Shown here: piece after piece, positions 12,246 to 23,980 of the stretch
How positions within the stretch are numbered: the stretch's first letter is position 1
Layout: every line of letters starts with the position of its first letter
Assembly (NCBI GenBank): GCA_016758965.1
Contig: JAEPRB010000004.1
Coordinates: forward strand, 429,568-493,567
Length of the DNA: 64,000 nt
DNA from: Circinella minor
Lineage: Eukaryota; Mucoromycota; Mucoromycetes; Mucorales; Lichtheimiaceae
Direction of reading: 5' to 3'
The notes under the pieces: model-generated
What the model was told of the DNA's origin: nothing
Seen by the model: the letters and a program-made list of their open reading frames with translations, nothing else
Database searches by the model: none
Made by a program: the position numbers and the translations under genes

Positions 12246-13283
12246 CTACGCAGATGATGAGTTGTACGATGGTTGTGGCTTTTGAGTATATGTAGCATTA
12301 ATCATGGCAATTTGACTGCCCATCTTCCCATCGTCGTCTTCACCGAATGAGACATATCGTTCTTCCGCAGGTAATGTGGGCAAATAAATATCAGGAATGT
12401 TTTGACTGAGTGTGCCACCATGAGTAGTATGGAGGTTGCTTCGATGATGCGACGATAACTGAGATGACATACAATCAATAATCCATGCAGGCGGTGAGAA
12501 TGTGAACATCAGACATAATACGAATCGCATTGGATAGTCGCATGCAAGCATATTTTGAAATTGATCCCATGTATTGACGGCAAAGAACCAAAAATAAAGT
12601 ACACCATAAAGTGAGTACCACATACTTTGAATAGACAGAAACCAAATCTAGTATCACACGAACAATCAATTATGTGTTAAATAATATTATTACAATTTAA
12701 ATTCCTCTTCTTCACTTCGCTTCATCACCCCCACATGTGACTTAATTAGAATACATACACCATAAGCCGTTGTGCGTGAATGTGCTTCTTGTGTTCTGTG
12801 TTTTTTCCATCGAATCAGTGGTAGAAATGCATACAGAAACGCTGAAAATTGACCACCAATCGCTAAGCAGACACCAAGAATGAACATCCATCGAATTGTA
12901 TATTCTCTTTCTGTATGAGACAGAAGGAGGGCGATTTGTATGATGAGCAAGGCAATAACAGTAATCAGTAATAGTACACTAATGTAAAAGAGATACCGGA
13001 GCCAGGTTTTTCGAACTTGCATCTTGAAACCAATGTCGAGAGTCATATAGTAGTTCAAAGATAGCATCAACGAAGTCGATAAAAGATAACAGAATGTATT
13101 CCATCGCTGCCGAAGAATTCCTTCGGCGGTTATATTGTTGACAATAGCTGAAGGTAATGTGAATATTGCGTAACATACAATGAGATATCGAAGCTTCTTT
13201 GGATTGCAAATAGCTTGAATAACGACAATGAGAGTGGCAATGGAGCAAAGGGCACTACTGATGATGAAACCAGGGTTCACCAT
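12246..13283 (-). CDS. predicted seven-transmembrane protein, family unknown
   Basis: Two exons: 13283-12759 and 12647-12246, joined in phase 0 (donor GTATGT, acceptor CTAG), giving 308 aa. The start MVNPGFIISSALC was chosen over an upstream in-frame start because the sequence before it is low-complexity and the first TM begins at once. Seven hydrophobic segments can be seen: FIISSALCSIATLIVVIQAI, LRYLIVCYAIFTLPSAIV, FCYLLSTSLMLSLNYYMTL, YLFYISVLLLITVIALLII, MFILGVCLAIGGQFSAFLY, WFLSIQSMWYSLYGVLYF and MRFVLCLMFTFSPPAWII. A hydrophilic tail of about 85 residues follows, with serine/histidine-rich and acidic stretches. The layout (short N-terminus, seven TM, soluble C-tail) resembles G-protein-coupled receptors or other seven-TM sensors, but I recognise no diagnostic motif. 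Function not assigned. Confidence 0.7.
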
Positions 13284-13913
13284 CGTATATATGATGTACC
13301 TCAGGGGTAGAAATGAAATGGAGCAAGCAAATTGATGTAAAGTAGAAAAAAAAAATAGAAGAAACAGAAGATGCGTCGCGGACCGAGCCCTAGATCTTTT
13401 CCATGTATTTAAAATGAATGTTGTTGAGTTACACCATGACAGTGTAACGACCAAAGCTCCTTATGTATGATGACTTTGCAAACATCAATTCAGTGAAAAG
13501 TTTATTTTTTCATGCGTAATGAATGATCTTGGCAGCTCGCGTGAAAAATTAAAAAAAATCTCGTCAGCAATTAATGTTTCATCATACAACATCATACTAT
13601 CTGTTTTCCTTGCAGAAAAAAAAGAGCAATTGGATTGTAGTAGTGAGAAAATCTAGTGGGTACAATAAAATTCCCGACACACAAACATAAATGCACAAGC
13701 ATGTTTGTTACTGGTAAAAACAAATTCATCCATTCATGTACCAGTAATATAGGAGTATTGCCATGCAGGTTTGTAAATTTTAAATTTAGATCTGTGCGCA
13801 AAGTTTCTTTTTCTTATCGCTACAAAATAGTAATATTATATATTCATTTTATAGATTTATTGAACTTTTAGATGTGAAAAACAAAAAAACCTATTAAGAA
13901 TAACTCCTTTAAT
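13284..13913. other. intergenic between the seven-TM gene start and the UBR1 3' end
   Basis: Contains a perfect 7-bp inverted repeat GTTACAC..GTGTAAC at 13428-13448, about 145 bp upstream of the seven-TM start. It could be a protein-binding palindrome, but this is unproven. No gene supported. Confidence 0.4.
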
Positions 13914-16900
13914 TCAAAGTGTTGTCCATCCCCCTATATCATAATTTGCTTCGATTTGTCGTGCTATGTATATTGGAATGGTATGCTGTAACCATAACTT
14001 TCGTATTTCGGCGTAGCGTTTTCTATTAAGATATTGTGGCTTTCCACGCCTAAAGTCGAGTTGAAAAATTGAGGAACTACTCTTATTCACCAGATTTTTT
14101 TTATAACATCTATTGTGTGTAAATTACCTCAATCCTTGGTCTACTTCTCCATGAGGGTCAAGATACGGTGCACTTACGAACCAGCCGTTTCCATTATGCA
14201 GTAATATAACAACACACCGTTTGACAGACAAGAAAAGACCAACTTCACCACCACATCTATAAAAATCCTTTTTAGCACTTTTGTTATGAAAGTAAAAGGA
14301 TCAATACTTATCCGGGTAAGAATGAAGTTACACTTACTCTAGTCTATGTAAATTACACTCTCCATCCTCTTCTTCTGCACAACAGAAGCTTTGAGTACAA
14401 ACAAATGTTCCACAGAATAAACACACCGCTGGATCACTGGGTACTGAGCCACATTTAGTACACACACGCCTCATACTTTCATTAATAAGCTGTTCCAGTT
14501 TCATTGGTAGAGGGATTAATTGCAAGGGAGTTGGTATATCCAGAGTAATATCCTCAAATCGCCAAGAGCTAACTTGTAATCGCATCGTACGCTCGGATTC
14601 AGCTATGTGATGGTTACACCACGAAGATATAAGCTGTTCGTTTTCGGGCTTGAGTTCTATAAGTTCTGCCAATTCTGGTAACCGCAATAGATCCGACAGT
14701 CGTTCAAATTCATTCGCTTCTGTACGTTGTTGCTGTACATTAGGAATATAACCATATCGAACTATCATCAAGATCATGGTTCGTCGTAAAAATGGCAGGG
14801 CGAATAACTGAAGTAGCGCGTATAGTTCTGTAGCCCCAATGGAATCATACACATTGCTTGCTTCTTGATAAGTAAATTTGAGAAGTTTCATCACAAACAT
14901 GGTAAATGCCTTAACAGATATAACCTGTTCTTCTGAGAGTTTCTGCTCACTATCGACAGTGTTGCTATCATTGTCATTTTCTGTAAATAAAGATTCCCGT
15001 TGTGTAGACAAAAATTTGAGCCTCTCTTGTACAAATGCAGACACAGTCTTAGTCAGCTCAGCAAGCAAGAGAACACGCATCAAGATATGAACACTCATTT
15101 TAGCAAAAGGTATTCCATGAAACGTTAATTCGGTTAACACCATGAATGGATCGTCATGCAGCAGTGGTAAATTGTCATACACAATCATTCGTTCATAGCT
15201 GAGCCCTTGAAGATGAGCAAAGTCTCCGACTTGGACATCCGCAAATACTTGCCTTAGACGCGCAAGGGCGAGTAGATGGACGCGGGTCAATGTCTGTCCA
15301 GGATTCTGATGTGTTGTTGTAGAGATGTTAGATCCAGGTTCATGGTGGCACATAATGCACGTGTAGGCCAAGATAGTATCACAAAGAATTCGAAGAAGCA
15401 TCCGTGTTTGTTGTGGAATCTGATCGAACAGGGACCCAGTAAGCATCTCGTCCACTTCTTGCTCCACGGGCTTATGATGACCTCTTGTTGCTATTTCAAT
15501 GCTTGAGATCGTGTATCCTAGCAAGCCCCATAGTAAATCAATGTTTTTAACATTTGTTGACATCTCACGAGTTGAATCGTCGTTGCATATCTCTTGGTGT
15601 ATTGTTGAGATCACGTCAAACATTCGTACGTACATTTTGGACACACTAGGTAAGTTGGCTGATGTGGATGGATGCATAATATCACTGTCGAATGGACCAA
15701 AGCGTCGATCAGTGTACATGTTTCCTGGGGCAATTGGTGATGTAGATGTTAGTGACGATATAATTGGGGTCGATGTACTTTCTTCTTGCTCAAGAGTTGG
15801 CATATCAATATTAGATAAGGGGGACCTTCGAGCGCTCGGCCACTCATCCTCGTTCGGTGATACCATTACAGTGCTAGAAATAGAATTTGCTATAAGCGAA
15901 CTAGCAGGTGCTGTACGAAGTGATGGAACAAACGTTGAAAATGCTTCTTTTAGTTTACTGCCGTTACTTCGTCGTCGTTGCGAACGATTTATAATAGCTT
16001 GTTTTAGGCGATCAATTCCTGGCTGTACATTACTTTGTAAAAAGCTGTAATATTTGAATGTCTCATTGTGCAAAACAGGGCCTGGATACATCTCTTTGCG
16101 ACCTTTCCAATAAACTGGTAATAATATGTTACCTAGTGACTTGCATAATGGACACATGAATTCTTTTCGTGTTCGATTTTCTGGGTGATTACGTGTCAGC
16201 TGAGTAGAATGTCTAGAATCAATCGACGAACAATAAACTTCAAAGCATTGGATATGCATCAAATGACTACAAGTAGATGTATATAAACCCGTTTTATTCA
16301 TATGTGCTGGATATCCAGGAATATCTTCTGTGTTCTTTGGTAGTTCTTGCTCATCTAGCCATTCAACATCCAGGTTTCCATTGTTATTGTTGAACTTTGT
16401 CAAAATATCAGTTTTTTGAGACGAATGCATCCCTCGAACAACACTAGATGTTTGAATAAATGCAAGCATTCCATACGGTGCAGACTTGTCACTGACTTCT
16501 TCTTGACAAACAATACACGTCCCAGTGGGATAAGCACATAATCGACTAACTGTATCGTCATTTTGTGGGGTATTATTGGCATCATTTTCGGCAACCCTTT
16601 CCCCGTTATTCAGCTGATCCTCTTCATTGATTTCTTCATCATATAGCCCTTCATTTTGTTCAATAAACTGAGATTGCGCTTGAGCAAACTGTGCCATAAT
16701 TTTCTTCTGGCGTTCTTTGGCCGCAATCCTTTTTGCCTCTTGTTCAGTTATACCGGATTGGTTGTTCGAATCGTCACTTTCTACCTTCATTGCTTTTCCA
16801 TCTTTCCATTTTTGAACTTTTCTTCTTGTTCGTCCGGGACCATGAAGGAGTAGTCGGTCAAAGATCCAATCTAGTTGTCTATGTAGCTCTTTGTACTTGT

Positions 16901-19900
16901 CATCATCCCGGAATATGGACATGATATCAAACAGAGATAAATCTTGAGAATGATCATCACTAGTAAAGGCAAAGTAATGGTCGCACACATATCTGTAGAA
17001 ACCGCTAAATCCAGGATCATCACAATCATCATCAGTAGCTTCGTAATTCACAGTTTCAATATGTTGTCGATTATTTTCATCCGTCAATGCCAGTAAGATA
17101 AGATAAAGTGCTTGTTCAATGTTGATATCACTCTTATGGTTGTCGCTCATTCGCACATTCCAAAAAACATACGCCATCATTTGAGTAAATACGGCACAAT
17201 GTAAAAAGTCACCAAGATATCGAAAGGCATCATTTGCAATCTTTGTACATTTTGGAAGCAAAAAGAAATCATTTGAATCACGTAATAAATTATTTTCTTC
17301 TTTCCAACGTTTCTTCAGCATATCCATGGCTTCTTCCCGGTGGTTGCGGCTGTAATGGTAAAAGTAGGGGTCGACCTCGTTGAAATATTCATCCTTGAGG
17401 CTGTAAGATCCAGTGTCGTTCACACCCACAGGTGGTTTAAACTGACCCAGCTCGTACAAAAGAAGATCAAATGAAACATGTTCATGTAAACGATCGGGTA
17501 TTCTCTTGATAAGTTCCGAGTATGTACTAGAATGAAGACAAAGATTGTGAACGATTTCCTGGCGGATTCTTGATTCAATGCTCATTCCCGACACATTCGT
17601 ACGTTCGCAAACACAAACAATTAGTAAATTCAGTAGTTCTTCCACCATAAAGGTAGATTGACTTGCGTCATATTGTGCGTGCTCTCGATCGCCAAGAAAC
17701 CAAGAAACCAATCCGAATCGATCCATTAGTGTAGTCAAGAATTGATTAGGTTCTACATGAGCAAGACCAAGCTGTAGAAGAAACAAGTCTGCATCATATG
17801 TGTTTTCGCGTAAAGACACATCACGATAATGCAATGCCTATTTAATAAATATAAGATAATTACAACAATATGTAAGCTTGAATCATGATTGCTAAAGTCG
17901 AGTATCTTACCTGATTGCGTATGCCGTATCCGTTACGAACCCAGACACCAGCTCGAACCTGTGCTGAAAATGATACTGTACGGATGGGGTATTCGATAAT
18001 CGGTAACAGAACTTTTGGTGTAATATTTTCTTTTCCATCTATTTTGAACAGTGAAAAAACTTGTTCAAAGCCGTTCGGAAAACCGGCCTCGACTAGCATC
18101 TTTTCATTTATAAGTCCAGTATATTCAATAACAAATGCAAGAAGCCAGTGCAGTGGGTGATGGAATGATACTGGTTGAGATGTGATATCGTATTTGAGAA
18201 TTTTAATCGGTTGATCGATATAAGGGAGTTGGAAGGTATGATGTTCTTGCTCTCCAGGTCCAGATATACCTGGTTGCTGCGTTGTAGGTCGTAATTTCCT
18301 TGAGGCAGAATAATCATCAACTGATCGCATATCGTCTGGGTCACTACCCCAGTCGTCGATCATTTTGAGAATACGAGTGATGGTACGGACAAGTGTTCGA
18401 GTAGCAGCTAACCCATCCGACGAATAAGAATATGGAAGATTTCCAAAGCATGTTGCAAACTGGCGACAGCATTTCCCGATCTGTAGAGTAACGTTGAATG
18501 CGTTGACCCAGATTTCGGATTCGTATTCCACATGAGTATTCTTCTGACATACTTGAGCATTCATACATTGAAACATGCTAATCAGGTCGAGAAATTGCCT
18601 TAAATATAGTGGATCCTGTGCTAAAACGTTCTTGATCATATCGACGTTCATTATATATCGAAGGTCATGAAACGCATTAAAATAGCGCCGGGTTCTAAAT
18701 GCCCGTGACTCACAATTGACTCTTGCAGGATGTCGTTTGCGTTCTGAGGGCAAAACAAGATATAAGCGGTCAGTCAAGAAGAAAGCAGTTAAGGATGAAC
18801 ATATGAGTCCAAAAAATTCGTACTCGTTGACAAGAAGATCTGCAACTGATGGGACAGTGAGTAGTTGCACCGTGAAAAGGATAATGGAGCTCTCTGGTTC
18901 TCGATCTTTGAGTAGGAATGATTCAGCCAATCTTGCGTAGTTTCTAGCCAATCGTGTCCCTATACACAATTGCTACAGTAAGTATAACAATGAATTCGTC
19001 ATAATTAGAAAAAGAAACTAACCTAATACTTTTCGGAACAAAGGATCGCATATCAACGATGTAATATAAAGTTCTCGTAATGCAATACGCATTTCCTTCC
19101 ACAATTTAAGATCAGAAATTAGTAAATAATCTAGACGAAGTCGTCGTTCGAATTCAAGCTGGATAACAGATGGTATTATTTCCCTGGCAATTTTTTTTCC
19201 AGCAGATACACCCAGATTCTTTCCTTTGCCATTAGCATTCGCCATTAATTCGTCCCACATCATACGTTCTTCTGTCCGCAACAACTGAAATTCGTTAATC
19301 ATATCTGTTGGATTCCAATCTATACTAGCACTATCCAGTTGTGTGCTAATACCCTCTTGTCGTAATTCTTTATCGTTTACATCTGGATCAAGCATCTCAA
19401 CGTCTTCTTCTAAGTTGTTTGTCATTATTGATATAGTTGTAGTTCCTGTTTCAGTAATACTTTCGCTCATATAATCGTCATCAACTAGCGTTTCACCAAC
19501 TTGGACCGAGGAACGTACCTTCCGGTCTGCACATAATTCTTCGCATACGATTGTTCGAACGATCGCATCTCCGTCTGAAATATCACCAAAGAACCGGGCA
19601 TGCCCATGAATTAATTCCTTTAGCCAAAAAATAAGTAAGCTGCTAACATCTTCTCTATAAACATCCCGCGCGTTTTTGATGGTTACTCCAATATTAATAG
19701 CTACAAGTGGTTCTGCGATTTTTCGAAGTTGTTCCAAATCTGTTGACGATGCAATAACTTTGCGACCCTAAAAATTTATGCATTAGTCCAATAAGCATCT
19801 ATGCTAAAAAAACATCAAAATAAAATGTGGTACGCACGTGTATATGTATTGCGTCAACTATTTCCTTGGCTTCTTCCCACTTGCACCCTTTAGCTGAGAG

Positions 19901-20948
19901 TATACATTCAAGAACATGTGAAAACGCATGGCCCTCGTCGTTCCATACGATGCAAACATATTCCTCTACGACATTACTGTCACTAGAATCCGATAATTGA
20001 AATGGTGGATATGGCTGGCTGGTAAATAATCGATCTGTACTCACATGATCCATATCAAGATCCTCATCTTGCTCGAGTAATAGATCGTCCGACTTAACAG
20101 AAATTTTGTTACTGCCTTCATCAAATTTCTTTGTTGATGCTGATAGTGGTATTTCTTCGGAACCTAGTGTAAATGTATCCAGTATAAAATCAAAGACAGC
20201 TGATATATTATTGCGAATTGTGTCAATAACGTCCTTTGGTATTGTTGTTGAAGTATCACTAGCTTCATTGTTGCGTTCACTGACTACTGTATGAACACCA
20301 CATTGCAAAGGAATTTTCCACGCTTCAAGATCACCACAGTCGCAACAGCCACCTGAACCTGGGCTGAGCGAAAATAAAACATTATGATTATCATGATTTG
20401 TTGCATGAAAGCAACGAGAACAAAAAACGCAGGTATCGTCTAATCCACAAGTCCTATTGATAAAAACATGAATATAAGCTTACTTTTTTTTTAAACCGAT
20501 CATTGTTTAATTTCTCGTTCTTTTTAATATATAATCCTTTCCTGCAACGGTATACGGGTTCCCCTTTTCGAAAGACATGCCCACATTGTCTTCCATGTTC
20601 ATTTGAAAGGTTTGGAGAAGGAATTATACCATTCGAATGCCAAATAAGGGAAGAAGGGTCAACCTTGCTATCTTTGGAATACTCTTTTCCAGTCATACTT
20701 AATAACTGAGCACGAATCACATCTTGTAGATTTTCTTGATTGCTGAAAAAGTATTGTTCCATCATGGTTGAGTTATGTTGCCATAAAAATTGGTAGCACT
20801 CTGTAATGATTGCTATCCGGGTATCGTCATCGTATCGACCGTTGAAAATAAATGGTGTTTTCCATAGGTACTCGGCGAGTGTTGCATAAGGGTATGGTGG
20901 GTCGTCAACGGAAGACTGACCATGCATTTTAAAATCTGCAACTGTCAT
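13914..20948 (-). CDS. ubr1: E3 ubiquitin-protein ligase, N-recognin UBR1 type
   Basis: Seven exons: 20948-20542, 20453-19838, 19767-19030, 18972-17911, 17837-14338, 14256-14128 and 14049-13914, giving about 2195 aa; all phases agree. The protein recognises destabilising N-terminal residues (N-degrons) and ubiquitinates the substrate with an E2 for the proteasome. Visible domains: a UBR box spanning the exon 1/2 junction with the zinc ligands of CGHVF, GEPVYRCR, TCGLDDTCVFCSRCF and CCDCGD; a ClpS-like N-domain near residues 300-340 (YVCIVWNDEGHAFSHVLECI) that reads bulky hydrophobic N-termini; a RING-H2 near residues 1380-1500 (CIVCQEE, then CSHLMHIQCFEVYC, then FMCPLC); and a C-terminal cysteine/histidine cap (CTKCGS..CLFCGTFVC) ending in APYLDPHGEVDQGL. 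Length is close to yeast UBR1 (1950 aa). Intron 1 appears to start with GA rather than GT (separate entry). It is divergent from an F-box gene. Confidence 0.95.
20454..20541 (-). other. apparent non-canonical GA-AG intron in the UBR1 gene
   Basis: Removing these 88 nt joins GTATACCGTTGCAG to GACTTGTGGATTAG and restores an unbroken UBR box (YRCR then TCGLDDTCVFC). The segment begins GAAAGG and ends TCAATAG. The only nearby GT donor (GTAAGC, about 70 nt downstream) would insert about 19 lysine/asparagine-rich residues between zinc ligands and also put exon 2 out of frame. A base error, a mutated donor or a true GA-AG intron are all possible. Confidence 0.6.
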
Positions 20949-21385
20949 TATAGCAACTAATAATACAACACAGCAAACAAGTGAAAAACGATTGTTGTTG
21001 CGTAGACAAAAAGGGGAGGAAGTGTCAAGGAATGCTCGGGCCAAGTTATTAAGTGAAAGAAAAGAAACAAAAAGGTACACTCGGGAAACTGCGCGATTCA
21101 GTGTCCGCGAAACCACTTGGAAAATAAAAACAAGTTATCTCTTCTTTTTGTTGTATTGACACTAAAAATCGATCGTCGAGTTTTTATCACTGGTTTTGCA
21201 AGCAATTTTTTTCATATATTTTTATCAGCTTACAAGTTTTTTCTTGGTAAAACTAATCGAAGTTAGATTATTATGCTAACGACGGTTATCTAGTTTCTAG
21301 AATATAAAAAAGGTCATAAGGTCACATGAAATATGTTTTAACTTTTTTCTTTTTTCTTCCACTAGACTGATGCATAATTGTCGCC
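20949..21385. promoter_or_regulatory. shared divergent promoter region of UBR1 and the F-box gene
   Basis: The 437 bp between the two start codons must hold both promoters. No specific factor site can be named. The region has a pyrimidine-rich stretch just before the F-box start (about 21340-21360). Confidence 0.5.
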
Positions 21386-23126
21386 ATGACTTCTTCTCAA
21401 CCTGAAGATCTGCTACTAGAGGTTCAAAATGACACTGCTTGTCGACAGAACTTTCTTGATTTTATGCCATATGATTTGATTGCGGCAATATTTTCTTTTC
21501 TCTACAGTCATGAGCTATTTGTATGCATTTCCGTGTGTCAACGCTGGCGGACGTTTATTATTCAAAACCCTCATATCCTATGGAAAACAATGTTATTCCA
21601 CAATACTGAAGAGTTTTTTAAATGCCCAGTGTTTAGTGGAGTGTTTAAGGGCAATCAAGAAGCGCACCATATTCGTTCACTGTCCTTGGATCATTCTGTG
21701 GTTCGTTGTTCATATCAAAACATCAAGGAAATCGAAATGGCTGATATGTTTAAGCATCTTATCAAAACCAACTGTAGTTATATAGACCACCTGGGTAATT
21801 ATAATATTTTTTTTCTTATATTGAATTTACCAGCTTTGTTACCGATGGCCATTTTTTTTTGTTTTGGAAGGTAATAGAATCCTGATGAACTATACACATG
21901 AAAAAATATCGCTATAGAATTTTATGACTGTCCATTGTCATGCATAGAATTTTTACAGTATTTGGAGTTTGCAGGAGAAAAGTTACGTTGGGTGGACATT
22001 GGAAATTCGTATATTGATCCCCGCCTGGTCGTTATAATCCTTAATACATGTCCAAATCTAATCAGTCTAAGATGTGTTGGTTGCACGCCATACGTCAGTA
22101 GTATACTTCCAAAGCAACTTATTTCGAGCGATGTGTCAGTCCATACTTTAGTTGACATGGAAATAGTTGTCGACGAAACAATCGAACCAGAACATCTACA
22201 ACAACTACTTCAAAGATGTACGCGGCTAAAATCTCTTGTACTAAAAAGTCAAGTGGACTGGATTGTCAGTGATACCATTGATCGACCACCGCCCGAGGTT
22301 ATATTTGACGCCATATACGACATTGTTCAAAAAGCATGCAATAATCTCGAGGAATTTACTTTTTCATGTTTACCTTATTGGACAGTATCAGAATACGCCC
22401 ACATAACGCATCAATCACCAGTAGCATTGCAAGATCTATTTTCCTTAACAACACAAAAAATTGACAATTTCAGGGACAAAAATAATCGACCGTTCATGCA
22501 GGAACTGCAGGTAATACAATTGGGGACAGCGACACTGAAAAAGAATAACATTGTCAAACGAAAATATGCGACATTAGAATATTATGTCGAGTGTCCTCCC
22601 CCGCGAATAAAGAACCCATCATGGACGATATTATCCATTTCAGTGAATGTCGACATTACTCCTGCTGGTTACCAATTTTTCCCATTTACACTTGGATCTG
22701 TACGCAAATTTTTGAACGATCGCCCGGATTTGACAATTGTAGAGATATCAGGAAGTTTGGAAAAAAGCAACTACAGGCCATACGAAATACTTATTTCAGC
22801 AGTAACGGGACTCAGGACATTGCGACATCTTGTACTGCAAGATACAATTGCTTCAATCCTTACGAGACATAAGTGTTCAACTTTAACGAATCTTACGATC
22901 AAAAGCTTACAGTGCGCTACAGATATCGCCTGGCTTAACGAATTGAGTAAAGTTCAATCACTAAGTGTTTAGCATTTTGATGTTTTACCTAGGTTTTGAC
23001 AAATTGAATTTAGGTTTACTTTTTCAGAATACGATATGCAAACTTGAAGAAATTCATTTTGTACGGTCTAATTTCCAAGGATATTCGGAACGTCCCCAAG
23101 CTGTTTTCAGAAGAACGGCCACGTGA
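21386..23126 (+). CDS. F-box protein with leucine-rich-repeat-like C-terminal region
   Basis: Three exons: 21386-21794, 21918-22966 and 23028-23126, giving 518 aa. Junctions are G|GTAATT..ATAG (phase 1) and GT|GTTTAG..TTTTCAG (phase 0). Residues about 24-65 form an F-box: FLDFMPYDLIAAIFSFLYSHELFVC followed by VCQRWRTFIIQNPHILWKTM. This module binds Skp1 and makes the protein a substrate receptor of an SCF (Skp1-cullin-F-box) ubiquitin ligase. The rest has leucine-rich repeats of irregular length (LRWVDIGNSYIDPRLVVIIL, CPNLISLRCVGC, CTRLKSLVLKS, LRTLRHLVLQDT), a common fungal layout in which the repeats choose the substrate. Substrate unknown. The last exon is short (33 codons) and its acceptor was chosen for frame and pyrimidine tract, so the C-terminus is the least certain part. 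Confidence 0.85.
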
Positions 23127-23447
23127 CCTGGCAAAACCGGGACTATATTCCCTTTTGTAAGCATTTGAAAGGGGATCCATTTTAGGATCAATTTCTTTTC
23201 AGTAAAGCATCTAATACAAATTCAAACAAAGGTATTGGGAAGATGGAAAAAGTAAAAAAAAAAAAAAATTGATCAAAGAAATTTATTGAAAACTTATAAA
23301 TTTATAAATAAAAGCGAAATATACGTCAGTTACGCTGTATACTTGAAGAAAAAGAAATAAACAGAAATAAGTATGATATACAGGGAAAATGGGGAAAAGT
23401 ATGAAAAGGGACGAAGAGAAAGAAACACGGTTGAAGATAACGTGTGA

Positions 23448-23980
23448 ATGAATGGTCATTACGTAGTTGAGGTTATTGGAAGAATTTTAGACGATGAAAA
23501 GTGTGAACAATATCAAGTTAGTCATCAATGCGATAAACATGAGCGAGACTATTCAAAAGATATCATCCCCATGCAATGTGGTTTAGTGATTGTTATCACT
23601 CCATCAAGTATTACGTCTTAAAATACATATACAACGTACATTATTACTTTATTTTGACATTGGTTTACTCGTTCAAAAAGGATCCTTGTTGTGATTATTC
23701 ACGAGTTTTTATTGGCTCCCAAAAAAGCGATTCCATCGACAATATAGCTTACCAATTATGTAAGGGAAGCGATTCGAAATATCTGGATACGTACAAGGCT
23801 GAATTATTCATTCAAAACCATGAGCCTTACCGTTATAAGCATCAACCGATACACAAACTCAACTTATACAATTACCCAAGTACTGAGATGAAAAAATGTA
23901 GTATATATAAGAAGAAATGTTCCAATCAATGTAACATCAGGAAAGGATACAATGAGTTCTATATAAATAAGAGTCAATAA
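23448..23980 (+). CDS. possible cysteine-rich two-exon protein, unknown
   Basis: A start at 23448 opens a frame MNGHYVVEVIGRILDDEKC that runs to 23621. A second open stretch from about 23683 to 23980 (KDPCCDYSRVFIGSQKS onward) can be joined in phase 0 using a GTTATC donor near 23591 and the acceptor CAAAAAG just before GATCCT. The joined product would be about 148 aa with roughly ten cysteines. No signal peptide, TM segment or known domain is seen. The donor is weak and the codons are AT-biased like the surroundings, so this may be a decayed or chance frame. Confidence 0.25.

Noticed and set aside
15499..16050. 183-codon plus-strand frame inside UBR1
   Set aside because: Lies wholly antisense to a conserved UBR1 exon and has no domain; a chance open frame.
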